Of a DNA stretch of 64,000 bases, positions 33,355 through 43,875 are shown one piece after another. Numbering within the stretch: position 1 is the stretch's first letter; every line of letters begins with the position of its first letter. The DNA is from Panulirus ornatus. Its lineage: Eukaryota > Arthropoda > Malacostraca > Decapoda > Palinuridae. The position numbers were made by a program, and so were the translations under genes. The notes under the pieces were generated by a model that searched no databases, was not told where the DNA came from, and worked only from the letters and a program-made list of their open reading frames with translations. The stretch is taken from assembly GCF_036320965.1 (NCBI RefSeq), contig NC_092235.1, forward strand, positions 5,757,161 to 5,821,160, given 5' to 3'.

Positions 33355-34376
33355 GAAGATATCAGGAACTCACACATTAGTGTAGTGGAAGATATCAGGA
33401 ACTCACACATTAGTGTAGTGGAAGATATCAGGAACTCACACATTAGTGTAGTGGAAGATATCAGGAACTCACACATTAGTGTAGTGGAAGATATCAGGAA
33501 CTCACACACTAGTGTAGTGGAAGATATCAGGAACTCACATATTAGTGTAGTGGAAGATATCAGGAACTCACACATTGTGTAGTGGAAGATATCAGGAACT
33601 CACACATTAGTGTAGTGGAAGATATCAGGAACTCACACATTAGTGTAGTGGAAGATATCAGGAACTCACATATTAGTGTAGTGGAAGATATCAGGAACTC
33701 ATACATTAGTGTAGTGGAAGATATCAGGAACTCACACATTAGTGTAGTGGAAGATATCAGGAACTCACATATTAGTGTAGTGGAAGATATCAGGAACTCA
33801 TACATTAGTGTAGTGGAAGATATCAGGAACTCACACATTAGTGTAGTGGAAGATATCAGGAACTCACACATTAGTGTAGTGGAAGATATCAGGAACTCAC
33901 ACATTAGTGTAGTGGAAGATATCAGGAACTCACACATTAGTGTAGTGGAAGATATCAGGAACTCACACATTAGTGTAGTGGCAGATATCAGGAACTCACA
34001 CATTAGTGTAGTGGAAGATATCAGGAACTCACACATTAGTGTAGTGGAAGATATCAGGAACTCACACATTAGTGTAGTGGAAGATATCAGGAACTCACAC
34101 ATTACTGTAGTGGAAGATATCAGGAACTCACACATTAGTGTAGTGGAAGATATCAGGAACTCACACATTAGTGTAGTGGAAGATATCAGGAACTCACATA
34201 TTAGTGTAGTGGAAGATATCAGGAACTCACACATTAGTGTAGTGGAAGATATCAGGAACTCACACATTAGTGTAGTGGAAGATATCAGGAACTCACACAT
34301 TAGTGTAGTGGAAGATATCAGGAACTCACATATTAGTGTAGTGGAAGATATCAGGAACTCACACATTAGTGTAGTG
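33355..34376. repeat. 33-bp minisatellite, 31 copies
   Basis: Units begin GAAGATATCAGGAACTCACA and are 33 bp except one of 32 bp near 33571, giving exactly 1022 bp. Point variants (TCATAC, TCACAT, GGCAGAT) are scattered. One frame per strand is open (plus: VEDIRNSHISV), purely because the unit is a multiple of three. Confidence 0.98.
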
Positions 34377-35599
34377 GAAGACATACAGATAATCTAAAGA
34401 TGAACCTGTATATTGTCAGTGTGACTAATGATGAGTCGCAAATAATGTTAGTCTTGAACTTGAAGGGTAATGTTTATCAAGTTTATTGTGAAACGTATTT
34501 ATAATGCTGCTTCCAACCACTCTAACTGGTACATTATTCCATGTTAACAATCATATTGAAGATAAAATACTTCACCTCATCTGAGGTCAAACGTTTGCCC
34601 ACCATCATTACTACGAGTGACATCAGACGTGACGTCATTAGTAGATAGATATCTATACCTCATAGTGATTTTTGTTGGTAATACAGACAGTTAGTTTCGC
34701 TCTATTTCCAATGAACGTAACTTTAAAGTAAAGTACTCACGGTAAAAAAGTATCTTCCCGGATGTGTCCGATGAATTTAGAAATGATCAATACGACTCGT
34801 GTTGTCTGGGTAGGGTTGGTGAGTGTGAATATGGACATGTTTCCTCATAATTATGGCAACTCATCTTTATCGTTAATTCAATCGAAATATGAAATCAATA
34901 TACAATTCAATATTACAATTTGTCCCAGCATTGGCACGGGGTCATATTATACGATCATGATGAAATTGGTTCATAGTTAGACCTGCCAAGTCGCCTCAAA
35001 TATGGAATGTTTCTAATTGTTGGATTCACCAGGTCTCCATATGAGTGGTCTGTACCATGACAGGTCGCTAGGTCTATGCTTGGTACGGGCCCTCACCTCA
35101 ACCCGGCTCTTTATCTGATCTTGACTAACAGGTAGTTTGTTGTTAGGGAGGCTGGCTGCCTGGCTGGCACAGGGCTTTACAATATGACGGATCTCTTTGT
35201 ACCAGGTAAACATACATGTGTATTTTTGGAGTGATCAGAATATCTCCTTTATGACCAAACAATTTAATGGTAGTATTTCGTATAGGGTCAATGTAATGTT
35301 GGTATATTTGAAAACATATGAACAGTCATAAAGCCTGAATCCATAGTATATGTCAAACATTAAAGTTATATACATGTTGACTTTTATCATTACCAGTACA
35401 ACATTGGTGAACTAATGGTCTTCAACCGGCGGTATGCACAACCTCAACAATCAGGAGTTGTTCATTATTTCTGTTATAAAGACTCAGGTACGTCATCCAA
35501 GGTAATGATTAGTATTTTCTTTAGAAGGATCACTTAAACTTGGAATAAAATGATGATAAATTAAGAACCATATGTATATATGTAAACGTGTAGTTATAT
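34377..35599. other. No gene recognised
   Basis: Only short ORFs occur, for example 35013-35213 minus, with no family resemblance. Confidence 0.5.
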
Positions 35600-36330
35600 G
35601 TATCTACTTGAGTCAGACGAATGTGTTATATACTTAAGAATGTGACTGACAACCTAAAGAATAAGGTACAAACATTATAGTTGATGTGATAAAGGATTTA
35701 TAATAAATATGTAGTGTGTTGCATTTAAATGGTTTTTAAGAACGAAGGCCTTTTAGCTAGTAAAGATGATAAGAAATTGAAAAAAGCTGTTAAAAGCATC
35801 ATAATTATAGGCCCCAGAATATATTATCCTCTGGATATCTAAAATAAAATCCATCACAAAATAACTAGGTTAAGACAGGATTCTTTCAGCATTTAAGAAA
35901 ATATGTACTTTCCCTCTCCTTATCTCCTATCATCATTTCTTATGTTTACTTCCAACAAATGTCTTGTATATCATATGAAAATTCGTTATAGGTATGTGGC
36001 AAATATCGTCCAGCGACGCGTTGTATAACTCTCTGTTGTCAAAGTTCACCGGTGGAGTAGATCATATATTACAAAGTTGTGTCTCTCCACACAGATGTTA
36101 CACGTCCCAGGTTAAGATATTTCCTTGATATGGCGTTTATCTAACATAGATATGTCTTCTATAAAGATTTGTAAACACGTTCTCTGTATCAAACACGTTT
36201 GTAAACACGTTTTCTGTATCATATCATTAGTCAGTTGAAGTGCACAATACGCTTGTCAACCTGGCCAGTCTACTGTTTTGGTTATATTATTCACAAGGTG
36301 TAACACGACTCCATCCGTCAGCTGTGTCAC
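35600..36330 (-). pseudogene. Cys/His-motif family, copy D with 3' flank
   Basis: 35600-35900 matches the 3' flanks of the other copies. The minus strand near 36180-36000 encodes FIEDISMLDKRHIKEIS, then a TAA, then PGTCNICVERHNFVIYDLL and a stop. Here the codon that is TAG in copies A, B and C reads AAG, so D preserves an older state at that site. The first CxxGH motif is missing: a deletion brings the leader text (36215-36340) close to the second motif. Confidence 0.55.
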
Positions 36331-37421
36331 CACCAGTGACAAGTCATCCTTAGCAAGGCTGTGTCATCCTCAAAGGAGAAATAGTACAGACTCGTCGGAA
36401 ATCTTCTTGCTCAAAGGTGTCCATCATCCCCTGCTCCTGTGTGGAGTGCAGCAGCCACGAAGGTGTAGGAGCGCCATCAAAGGTGTGCTGGTGATGTGTA
36501 GTAATAATAATAATACTGTTCACACCATCACCAACAACCATTTCTTAGGTTTTTCTATCCTACTTGTCGTCACTGATGTCTTCCTTGGATGTACATCTTT
36601 CTATATTAGATTGTTCCATCTGTTCACACAATAATACGTGGAAAGGATTGTTAGTTGGCTTTAAAGTGGAACATATAAAGGATTTATCACTTACTCACCT
36701 TCCATAGGTCGCTGTACGTTTGAATGCACCATTCGTCTTACGAACAGGGTAAGAGCGTGTACGGTCTCAGAATCATCTTGAACCCCTGGGAAAACTGTTC
36801 AAGATGATTCGATTGATGGTTATAACATGACCTTTACCGCAGGTATGACCCTTGCAATCAATAGTGGTGAAAACCTTACTTATATAGGCCAAATATTTAG
36901 TGAGCGTGTGTATGACCTTACAAATATCTTCAACACGTGAAGGTGTTCAAGTATTTTTGATTGGGGATCATGACTAACTTGTTAATTTTATTAACCCTGG
37001 CAGTGGATGAACCACAAGCCCAAATAACCAACCAACCTGGCGATTATTTTAGATGTCTTGCTTGAGTGACAATGTAGCACCTGGGTTGAGCCCAAGGACT
37101 TGTTACCCTCCTCCTTTCACTCTGTTTTTCTATCTCTTCCTCACAACACTCCCGAGAACCCTCCAGCAAACTCCACTACACTCCCCTTCCTGCCAAACCC
37201 TTCCCTCTACGTCGTCAGTAATCAAGACAGACATTCATAGTTTTATATGCAGCTACCTGCAGGACCTGGACGATCATTTTATGTTGAACTTATGGTTCAC
37301 ATTCTGGCTTCATGACCACAAGCTGATAGCCCTTAAATCCAACCACATATATACATCCTGTTATACAACTGATGTTACTGTCTGACGTATGTATGGTGCG
37401 GCTTGATGACCTTACCTGCTG
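36331..37421. other. Block D intergenic stretch
   Basis: No gene is supported. 37060-37330 resembles the window end at 63770-64000 (shared CAATCAAGACAGACATTCA-like text), and from about 37290 the DNA matches 14505 onward in block C. Confidence 0.55.
36770..36810. other. Perfect 14-bp stem-loop
   Basis: GAATCATCTTGAAC pairs with GTTCAAGATGATTC across a 13-base loop. No promoter or T-run identifies a role. Confidence 0.75.
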
Positions 37422-37730
37422 ATGGTCATTAAGTCAAACATGTTATCATGTTGCAAATATCGTGATTTGTATGTTTTGTTGTGTGGCACAGTTTCTGGTG
37501 TAGATATCTTTAATAACCTTTACCGGTTACTATCCAGCATAGTGAACGATAGACAGACTTACGTGTTACAGACTCCGTATGATAAACACCTGACGAATCT
37601 CGAAACAACAAATTACTTGTTGGGTAAGATCAGAGAACGAGTCGTCCAGTGGCAGAACATAAACCTACAACATGTAACAACAACAACAAACAACTGTTAT
37701 GTGAAGAGCGAGTTATTCAAAGTGAGATGA
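37422..37730 (+). CDS. Small ORF, paralogue of 14634-14933
   Basis: This 102-codon ORF shares SNMLSCCKYRD and GKIRERVVQWQNI with the block C copy. Differences are scattered (for example GTGS against GTVS, and a cluster LETTNY against FNTNIY) and the Thr tract is shorter. The reading frame survives, but so does homology in the flanks, so coding status is open. Confidence 0.3.
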   Translation: MVIKSNMLSCCKYRDLYVLLCGTVSGVDIFNNLYRLLSSIVNDRQTYVLQTPYDKHLTNLETTNYLLGKIRERVVQWQNINLQHVTTTTNNCYVKSELFKVR

Positions 37731-37945
37731 TCACAAGGAAGTTAGGGATATAGAAGAGTAGGAGTGAGGTATAAGGTGGAGGCCCAGCCACCGTGGCTGG
37801 TGCTATATAGAGCAGTGAGGGATAACACCATATCTTAACCCCTGGTGATGTGTGAGCTTATAAACACTGGTGGTATTTATGGCGGCCACCAACCAGGAAG
37901 TAATGTTCACCAGGTATTGCTCTGCTCTACACTGATCCAACAACT

Positions 37946-38726
37946 ACAAGGATAATGTTGTTATAACCTTCTTGATCATGCTGGTTATAGAAGTATTATA
38001 GATACATGTTGGTGACACAAGGATAATGTTGTTATAACCTTCTTGATCATGCTGGTTATAGAAGTATTATAGATACATGTTGGTGACACAAGGATAATGT
38101 TGTTATAACCTTCTTGATCATGCTGGTTATAGAAGTATTATAGATACATGTTGGTGACACAAGGATAATGTTGTTATAACCTTCTTGATCATGCTGGTTA
38201 TAGAAGTATTATAGATACATGTTGGTGACACAAGGATAATGTTGTTATAACCTTCTTGATCATGCTGGTTATAGAAGTATTATAGATACATGTTGGTGAC
38301 ACAAGGATAATGTTGTTATAACCTTCTTGATCGTGGTGGTTATAGAAGTATGATAGATACATGTTGGTGACACAAGGATAATGTTGTTATAACCTTCTTG
38401 ATCATGCTGGTTATAGAAGTATTATAGATACATGCTGGTGACACAAGGATAATGTTGTTATAACCTTCTTGATCATGCTGGTTATAGAAGTATTATAGAT
38501 ACATGTTGGTGACACAAGGATAATGTTGTTATAACCTTCTTGATCATGCCGGTTATAGAAGTATGATAGATACATGTTGGTGACACAAGGATAATGTTGT
38601 TATAACCTTCTTGATCATGCTGGTTATAGAAGCATTATAGATACATGCTGGTGACACAAGGATAATGTTGTTATAACCTTCTTGATCATGCTGGTTATAG
38701 AAGCATTATAGATACATGTTGGTGAC
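37946..38726. repeat. 71-bp tandem repeat, 11 copies
   Basis: Eleven units of exactly 71 bp (781 bp) begin ACAAGGATAATGTTG. Variants such as CATGCTGGTG and AGCATTATAG recur in non-adjacent units. It expanded relative to the 4-copy array in block C. Confidence 0.97.
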
Positions 38727-38772
38727 ACATCATAATGATGGTCTCGTCTGGTGTCCACATAACCACAGTACT

Positions 38773-38872
38773 NNNNNNNNNNNNNNNNNNNNNNNNNNNN
38801 NNNNNNNNNNNNNNNNNNNNNNNNNNNNNNNNNNNNNNNNNNNNNNNNNNNNNNNNNNNNNNNNNNNNNNNN
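38773..38872. other. Assembly gap (100 N)
   Basis: Exactly 100 undetermined bases follow the 71-bp array. This is a placeholder length, so the true size and the join to the LINE relic are unknown. Confidence 0.99.
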
Positions 38873-39330
38873 CGTGGTTTACCCCATTTGATTCATATGT
38901 CCTGCTTCAGTTCACTGATAGCAGGTCGTCCCCTGTAAATCACATCGCCCCAGTTCACTTTATCCTATACACGCCTCTCACGTGACCTTGAGCATATTCA
39001 GGCCCTGATCACTCAAACTCTTGTTCACTTCCTCCATCCATCTCCAATATGGTCGCCCTATTCTTGTCCTCTACACTTCTGACACATGTATTCTCCTTTA
39101 ACCTCCCCTCACTCACTCTCTCCAAATGTCTAAACCATTTCAGTACACCTTCTTCAGCTCTGTCAACCATGCTCTATTTATCATCACACATGTCTCTTAC
39201 CCTATCATTACTTACTGGATCAACCCGCGTCACACCACATGTTGTCCTCAGACATTTCATTTTCAACACATTCACTCTATCATCAAATCTTCCTCATACT
39301 GTCTCTACCTTCACCGCCGACTGACATCAC
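38873..39330 (-). mobile_element. RTE-like LINE relic, 3' region
   Basis: The minus strand corresponds to the C-terminal third of the LINE RT and the start of its tail (for example the positions of EGVLKWFGHMER and MCGNKKSVVERAEE), with many substitutions. It is the oldest of the LINE copies here. The gap cuts one end. Confidence 0.7.
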
Positions 39331-39410
39331 TATTCAAGCTCAGAAATGTCTATACCATCTTTATTGTACCTGAGCCGCGCCCCAGCCAGGTCCTCCTGAC
39401 TAACTAGAGC

Positions 39411-39583
39411 CACACACACACACACACACACAGGCACCACCAGCTGGACACAATACACAACACAACACACACAATCCTCCTGGGTCCATCTCACACTACC
39501 TACCAAGATGTGCTCATCTGGCTGACCACGTCCACCCCACCAACACCACCCCTGCCCCCATCACCTCCACCCCCGGCACAATG

Positions 39584-39663
<80 letters not shown>
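39411..39663. repeat. (CA)n and (CT)n microsatellites
   Basis: CA repeats lie at about 39411-39432, followed by C/A-rich text, and a 79-bp pure CT run at 39585-39663. Confidence 0.95.
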
Positions 39664-40842
39664 ATCCCCACGCACCGCCGTTCGTCAGTACACTCGACTT
39701 GTACCAATCACAGCTGGAACACAGAGATATAAGACCAGTCCTATACCTATCATTGTGAAAGTCATCAACAATCCATGAACAAGTACACAAGCTAAGCAGG
39801 TAAACTGCTGCTCAGTTTTCCACTTATCGACTTAGTTAAGACAAACAAAATATCACCAGGTGTACCACAGTGGTGTGTGCCCGACTGACTCAGTAACATC
39901 ATTACTGGAACTCCACCAGAGTCTGTGTTGTCGCTTACCCCTCCGGAGCCACAGTCGACCGACCCCACATAAATAGCAATTGATAGTTTGAGGAAAATAA
40001 TGATTCCTGCCTTAAAGGTCAATAGTGAGGAATGGTCGGTCTTCAAGATTATTGCTCTGATGTTAACAAACATGGCCAAGTGAATCTTGTCATTTGTAGT
40101 AGAAACGTTAATTCTATTATGGAAGTGAGCAATGGAAGGAGTGATGCACATTGATCAGGTGGAGGAAGTAGGTGAGGTAAGGTGTGGTGGTCAGTCACAC
40201 CATTTACATGTTGGTCACAGGAAGAGTTTAGTAAACACTATCGTCTCTCACAAGAATGAACCAGGTTTGTTCTGGAGAAGATAAGAGGAAGGGAGGGAGG
40301 AAGGCTGCCTAGATGGAAGAGGTCAATTATGGTAAGATTACTGGAATGATTGACATTATTATATTTGATGTAGGAATAATGAGCCTCATAGTTTGCCTGA
40401 TCTTCGTAACGTTCATCACGATCACTTTATGTAATAACTCACAATGATATATAATCTCCACATCTCACTCCCTCACTCATACTCTAGTTCTTTAATATAA
40501 CACCATTGCAAAACAAAATGGCTCAGTAACCAAAGATATTAGCGCCGTGTGCCTTAATTACTAATTCATCCTCATTCTTAATAAAAATAACAAGAACATT
40601 CATCTATCGAGGCTTCTAATGAGTCTAATAGGCTATCAATGATGACATTTATATTCATCTTCCTTCAGCCTTCTGAAATGTTAATCCTCTTTCATGTGTA
40701 ACCTCAAAATCAGTTCAGGTTTTGCCACACTAAAACCATAAATTCATGAACTTGGTATTTTCAACTACTTTTCCATTCCAAGTGAGTGGAGCAAGACAAC
40801 CCTTTTTCTGCTGAAGGGTACGTTATGAAGGTGCTTCTCTAC
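39664..40842. other. No gene recognised
   Basis: A 119-codon minus ORF at 39792-40151 lacks any domain or promoter context. The rest is unremarkable. Confidence 0.45.
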
Positions 40843-41190
40843 TCTCGTCCCAAGCCTCTCTCTCCTGTCCAGCCTGACTCTCATCCCAAGCCTCTCTCTC
40901 CTGTCCTGCCTGACTCTCGTCCCAAGCCTCTCTCTCCTGTCCTGCCTGACTCTCGTCCCAAGCCTCTCTCTCCTGTCCTGCCTGACTCTCGTCCCAAGCC
41001 TCTCTCTCCTGTCCTGCCTGACTCTCGTCCCAAGCCTCTCTCTCCTGTCCTGCCTGACTCTCGTCCCAAGCCTCTCTCTCCTGTCCTGCCTGACTCTCGT
41101 CCCAAGCCTCTCTCTCCTGTCCTGCCTGACTCTCGTCCCAAGTCTCTCTCTCCTGTCCTGCCTGACTCTCGTCCCAAGCCTCTCTATATC
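40843..41190. repeat. 36-bp minisatellite, 9 copies plus a partial
   Basis: Units encode [12 protein letters not shown] in the plus frame and are nearly identical. The 36-bp period keeps frames open on both strands. A degenerate continuation with CCCAAGCCTCTCTCT phrases runs to about 41345. Confidence 0.95.
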
Positions 41191-41345
41191 TCCAGCCTCT
41201 CCCATCCTAAGCCTCTCTCTTGCCCCGCCTCTCTCACCCCACACCATCTCTCCATCACAGCCATACTTCCATCCTGGGATACTCTCTCGTGTGCAGCCTA
41301 CCTCTTATCCCAAGCCTCTCTCTCGTGTCTATCTTCTCTCTCTTT

Positions 41346-41889
41346 AAAGTGAGGCTTGATCATAATTTGTCACTCTCCACTATGGAATAATTCAGTTAAT
41401 CAGTTATGATAACGCAGTGGTATATCATGCTACCTTCTCAACCACTGATCTCTCCCTGGCCAGGTAACATACCAACATTGATTAACCCATGTCACCTGCT
41501 TTGTGAGAGTAAGTAAGATTTATAATATCATTCTTCAACATTAGGAATAATATAGTCATGGTAAGTCGGGAGGCTGGAGCATAGATATATCCTTACTGTT
41601 GTCTTGATAACAGAAAGTGAAGGGATGCATGTCCTTGGTGATGGGATGCATGATATATTCATGTTCATTCTACCTTATGACCTTCATGTAAACATTTCCT
41701 TCAGGCATATTAATTCTGCAAGGTATTTTTTCTACCTGTTTTCCGTGCTGAGTGTTGCCGGAGGGAGTGGAGGATGGGGAGGGAACCTTTGCTTTGCGCT
41801 CCGTTTCTTCTACTGCTGTTATGGCAATACATTTTGTTAAGTAGTGTTAAGGCCAGACCTCCTGGCTGTGTGTTCTGTGTATCTATGTA
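41346..41889. other. No gene recognised
   Basis: Unique-looking DNA interrupts the CT-rich minisatellite. Short ORFs only. Confidence 0.45.
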
Positions 41890-42870
41890 ACTCCAAGCCT
41901 TTCTCGCGCCTGGCTTGGCTTCATCCTTAGCTTATCTCTCGTGTCAACTCTTTTGCCCTAAACCTTCCTCTCTTGTTCAGCTTTTCTCTCTTTGATCCTC
42001 TAGATCATTCACAGCCTGACTCTCATCCCAATCCTCTCTCTCATATCCAGCCTAACTCTTATCCCCCCCCGCCCCGCCCCTTGCTCCCAATATCACCTTA
42101 ATCCCAAGTCTCTCTCTCATGTCAAGCCATCTTCATACCAAGCCCCACTCTCCTTCACAGCCTCACTCTGCTCTCAAACCTCTTCCTTGTCCAACCTTTC
42201 TCATCCCAAGCTTCTCGCTTCTCCACAGCCTCTGTCTCATCTCGATCCTCTCTCTCGTATCCAACTTAACCCTCAACCCTGGCTTCTTTCTCAAGACCAG
42301 CCCCTCTCTCATCTTACCAATATCGTTTTCATTCCAAGCTTTTCTCACGTCCAGCCTCGCTCTCATCACCAGCCTTTCTCTTTCTTGTCAAGTCTCACAT
42401 TCAACCCAAGTCTTGCTCTGGTGTCCAGCCTCTCTCAAACAAACCTTTCTGCCACACTCACCCTCACTCTCCTCCCACGCCTCTCTTGCCTCCAGCTTTT
42501 CTCATCCCAAGCTTCTCTCTACTTCACTACTTTTTCTCACATTCCAAGTATATCTCTCATGTCCAGCCTCGCTTATGAGAGATCTCTCTTTTACAACTTC
42601 AGTCCCCTCCCAAACTCTGGTGTCCAGCATCTCCCATCCCAAGCCTCTCTCTCATGATCAGCCTCTCTCATCACAAACTTTTTTCCCATTCAAAGGTTTA
42701 CAGTTCCTCCCTCCCAAGCCTCTCTTTATAACCTCACCCAACCCAAGCCTCTCTCTCCTTCAAAGCCTCACTCTCCGGCCAAACATCTTGTGTTCAGCCT
42801 CTCTCATCCCGAGCCTTTCTCTCCTACAAAGCCTCACTATCATCCCAGGCCTGCCTCTCCCTCCCTCTAC
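41890..42870. repeat. Degenerate CT-rich minisatellite relic
   Basis: Phrases such as TCATCCCAAGCCTCTCTCTC recur irregularly, so this looks like an old diverged part of the 36-bp array at 40843. The 264-codon ORF at 42119-42913 is a by-product of low complexity. Confidence 0.75.
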
Positions 42871-43427
42871 ACCAGCGGTATTTCAACATTTTCAGTGTTG
42901 CAGGTCCACATGAATTTGGGGAAGAATTAGAGAAATTATGGAACTCTTTATAATGTGTCCCATTTTCTCAATGTTGCTTGAAATCTTACAATTGCACGTG
43001 CCGGGCTACCACAATAACCGCCACCTGATTGCCACTCTCCTGGAGGAGGAGGAAGAAGCCGATGTTGTGATAGTAAACATCACATGATGTATCACTAATG
43101 GTCATAACATCAAACATTATGGCTACACATCCCGACAATCACCAGACTGTGTGTGGCACAGCACGAAGGACGGAGTCGCCCGCCAGTCTTGTACGAAGCA
43201 CAATACAATATCTCACTACTTCCTGCCGCTTTCAATACTTTCTATCAGTCAAGATACTCACACTACGTACGTACGTACACCGTTCTATTATCCTTTGTAC
43301 ATCTTCACAACTGGCGTTTTGGACCTTATCTGAATGAGTCACATCAAATGGTTATCAAGGACACAGAACACATAACACTTGTCCACTGTCTTTGTCTTTC
43401 ATATTCTATCTTTCATACTTGCATGCC
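42871..43427. other. No gene recognised
   Basis: Ordinary sequence with overlapping short ORFs in three frames; none is supported. Confidence 0.45.
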
Positions 43428-43495
43428 ATTATTACACGAAAGTCCACTTGGGAACTTATCGTGTTCCACTTTCCTCGTGGACGCATAGGAATATA
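43428..43495 (+). mobile_element. Penelope terminal-repeat scrap
   Basis: ACACGAAAGTCCACTTGGGA and the following TTATCGTGTTCC match the Penelope ends near 31620-31680 and 63150-63215 (there minus strand). No other part of the element is attached. Confidence 0.7.
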
Positions 43496-43499
43496 TACA

Positions 43500-43640
43500 T
43501 ATATGCAAATATATATATACGAACTAAGTGCATACGAACGCGCACTTTCATGAAACATACAAACCTCCAACAGCCAGGATCGAACCCGGAACCCCTGTGC
43601 AACAGGCGGGAACGCTACCGCTAGGCTATGATCGCCCCTA
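43500..43640 (-). mobile_element. tRNA-derived SINE-like element
   Basis: The minus strand reads GGGGCGATCATAGCCTAGCG, an A-box-like start, then GGGTTCGATCCTGGC, a good B box, about 35 bases later. A TTTCATGAAAGTGCGCGTTC body and a TATATATA tail follow. The tRNA species was not determined. Confidence 0.65.
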
Positions 43641-43689
43641 ATAGAAAAATAACTATTCGAATACTATGTACTCGAATACCCTTCGTCTC

Positions 43690-43772
43690 ACGTTGGTGAG
43701 CAAAAGTGGCTACACCGGTCTTTCTCCGCCTGTTCCACAGGGGTCCCGGATTCGATCCTGGCTGTTGGAAGT
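43690..43772 (+). mobile_element. SINE-like fragment, opposite orientation
   Basis: It holds CACAGGGGTCCCGGATTCGA and TCCTGGCTGTTGGAAGTTTG, matching the B-box half of the neighbouring SINE. Only the right half is recognisable. A long (TA)n tract follows at 43774. Confidence 0.6.
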
Positions 43773-43773
43773 T

Positions 43774-43858
<85 letters not shown>

Positions 43859-43874
43859 GTGTGTGTGTGTGTGT
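43773..43874. repeat. (TA)n and (TG)n microsatellite
   Basis: About 80 bp of TA is followed by a TG tract. It lies between the SINE fragment and the start of the second LINE type. Confidence 0.97.
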
Positions 43875-43875
43875 A

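Noticed and set aside
33560..34397. Two 270-codon ORFs on opposite strands
   Set aside because: Both come from the 33-bp minisatellite, whose period is a multiple of three; no start context or non-repeat coding flank exists.
37946..38726. CRISPR-like array
   Set aside because: The 71-bp units are contiguous with no variable spacers, and the genome is eukaryotic.
39792..40151. 119-codon minus ORF
   Set aside because: No domain, repeats, promoter or paralogue; its length is not exceptional for 64 kb.
40765..41352. Pro/Ser-rich and Arg/Glu-rich repeat proteins
   Set aside because: Both strands are open because of the 36-bp minisatellite; the perfect DNA repeats indicate array turnover and not protein selection.
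42119..42913. 264-codon Ser/Leu/Pro ORF
   Set aside because: Low-complexity CT-rich relic of the same minisatellite, with another frame open over much of it.
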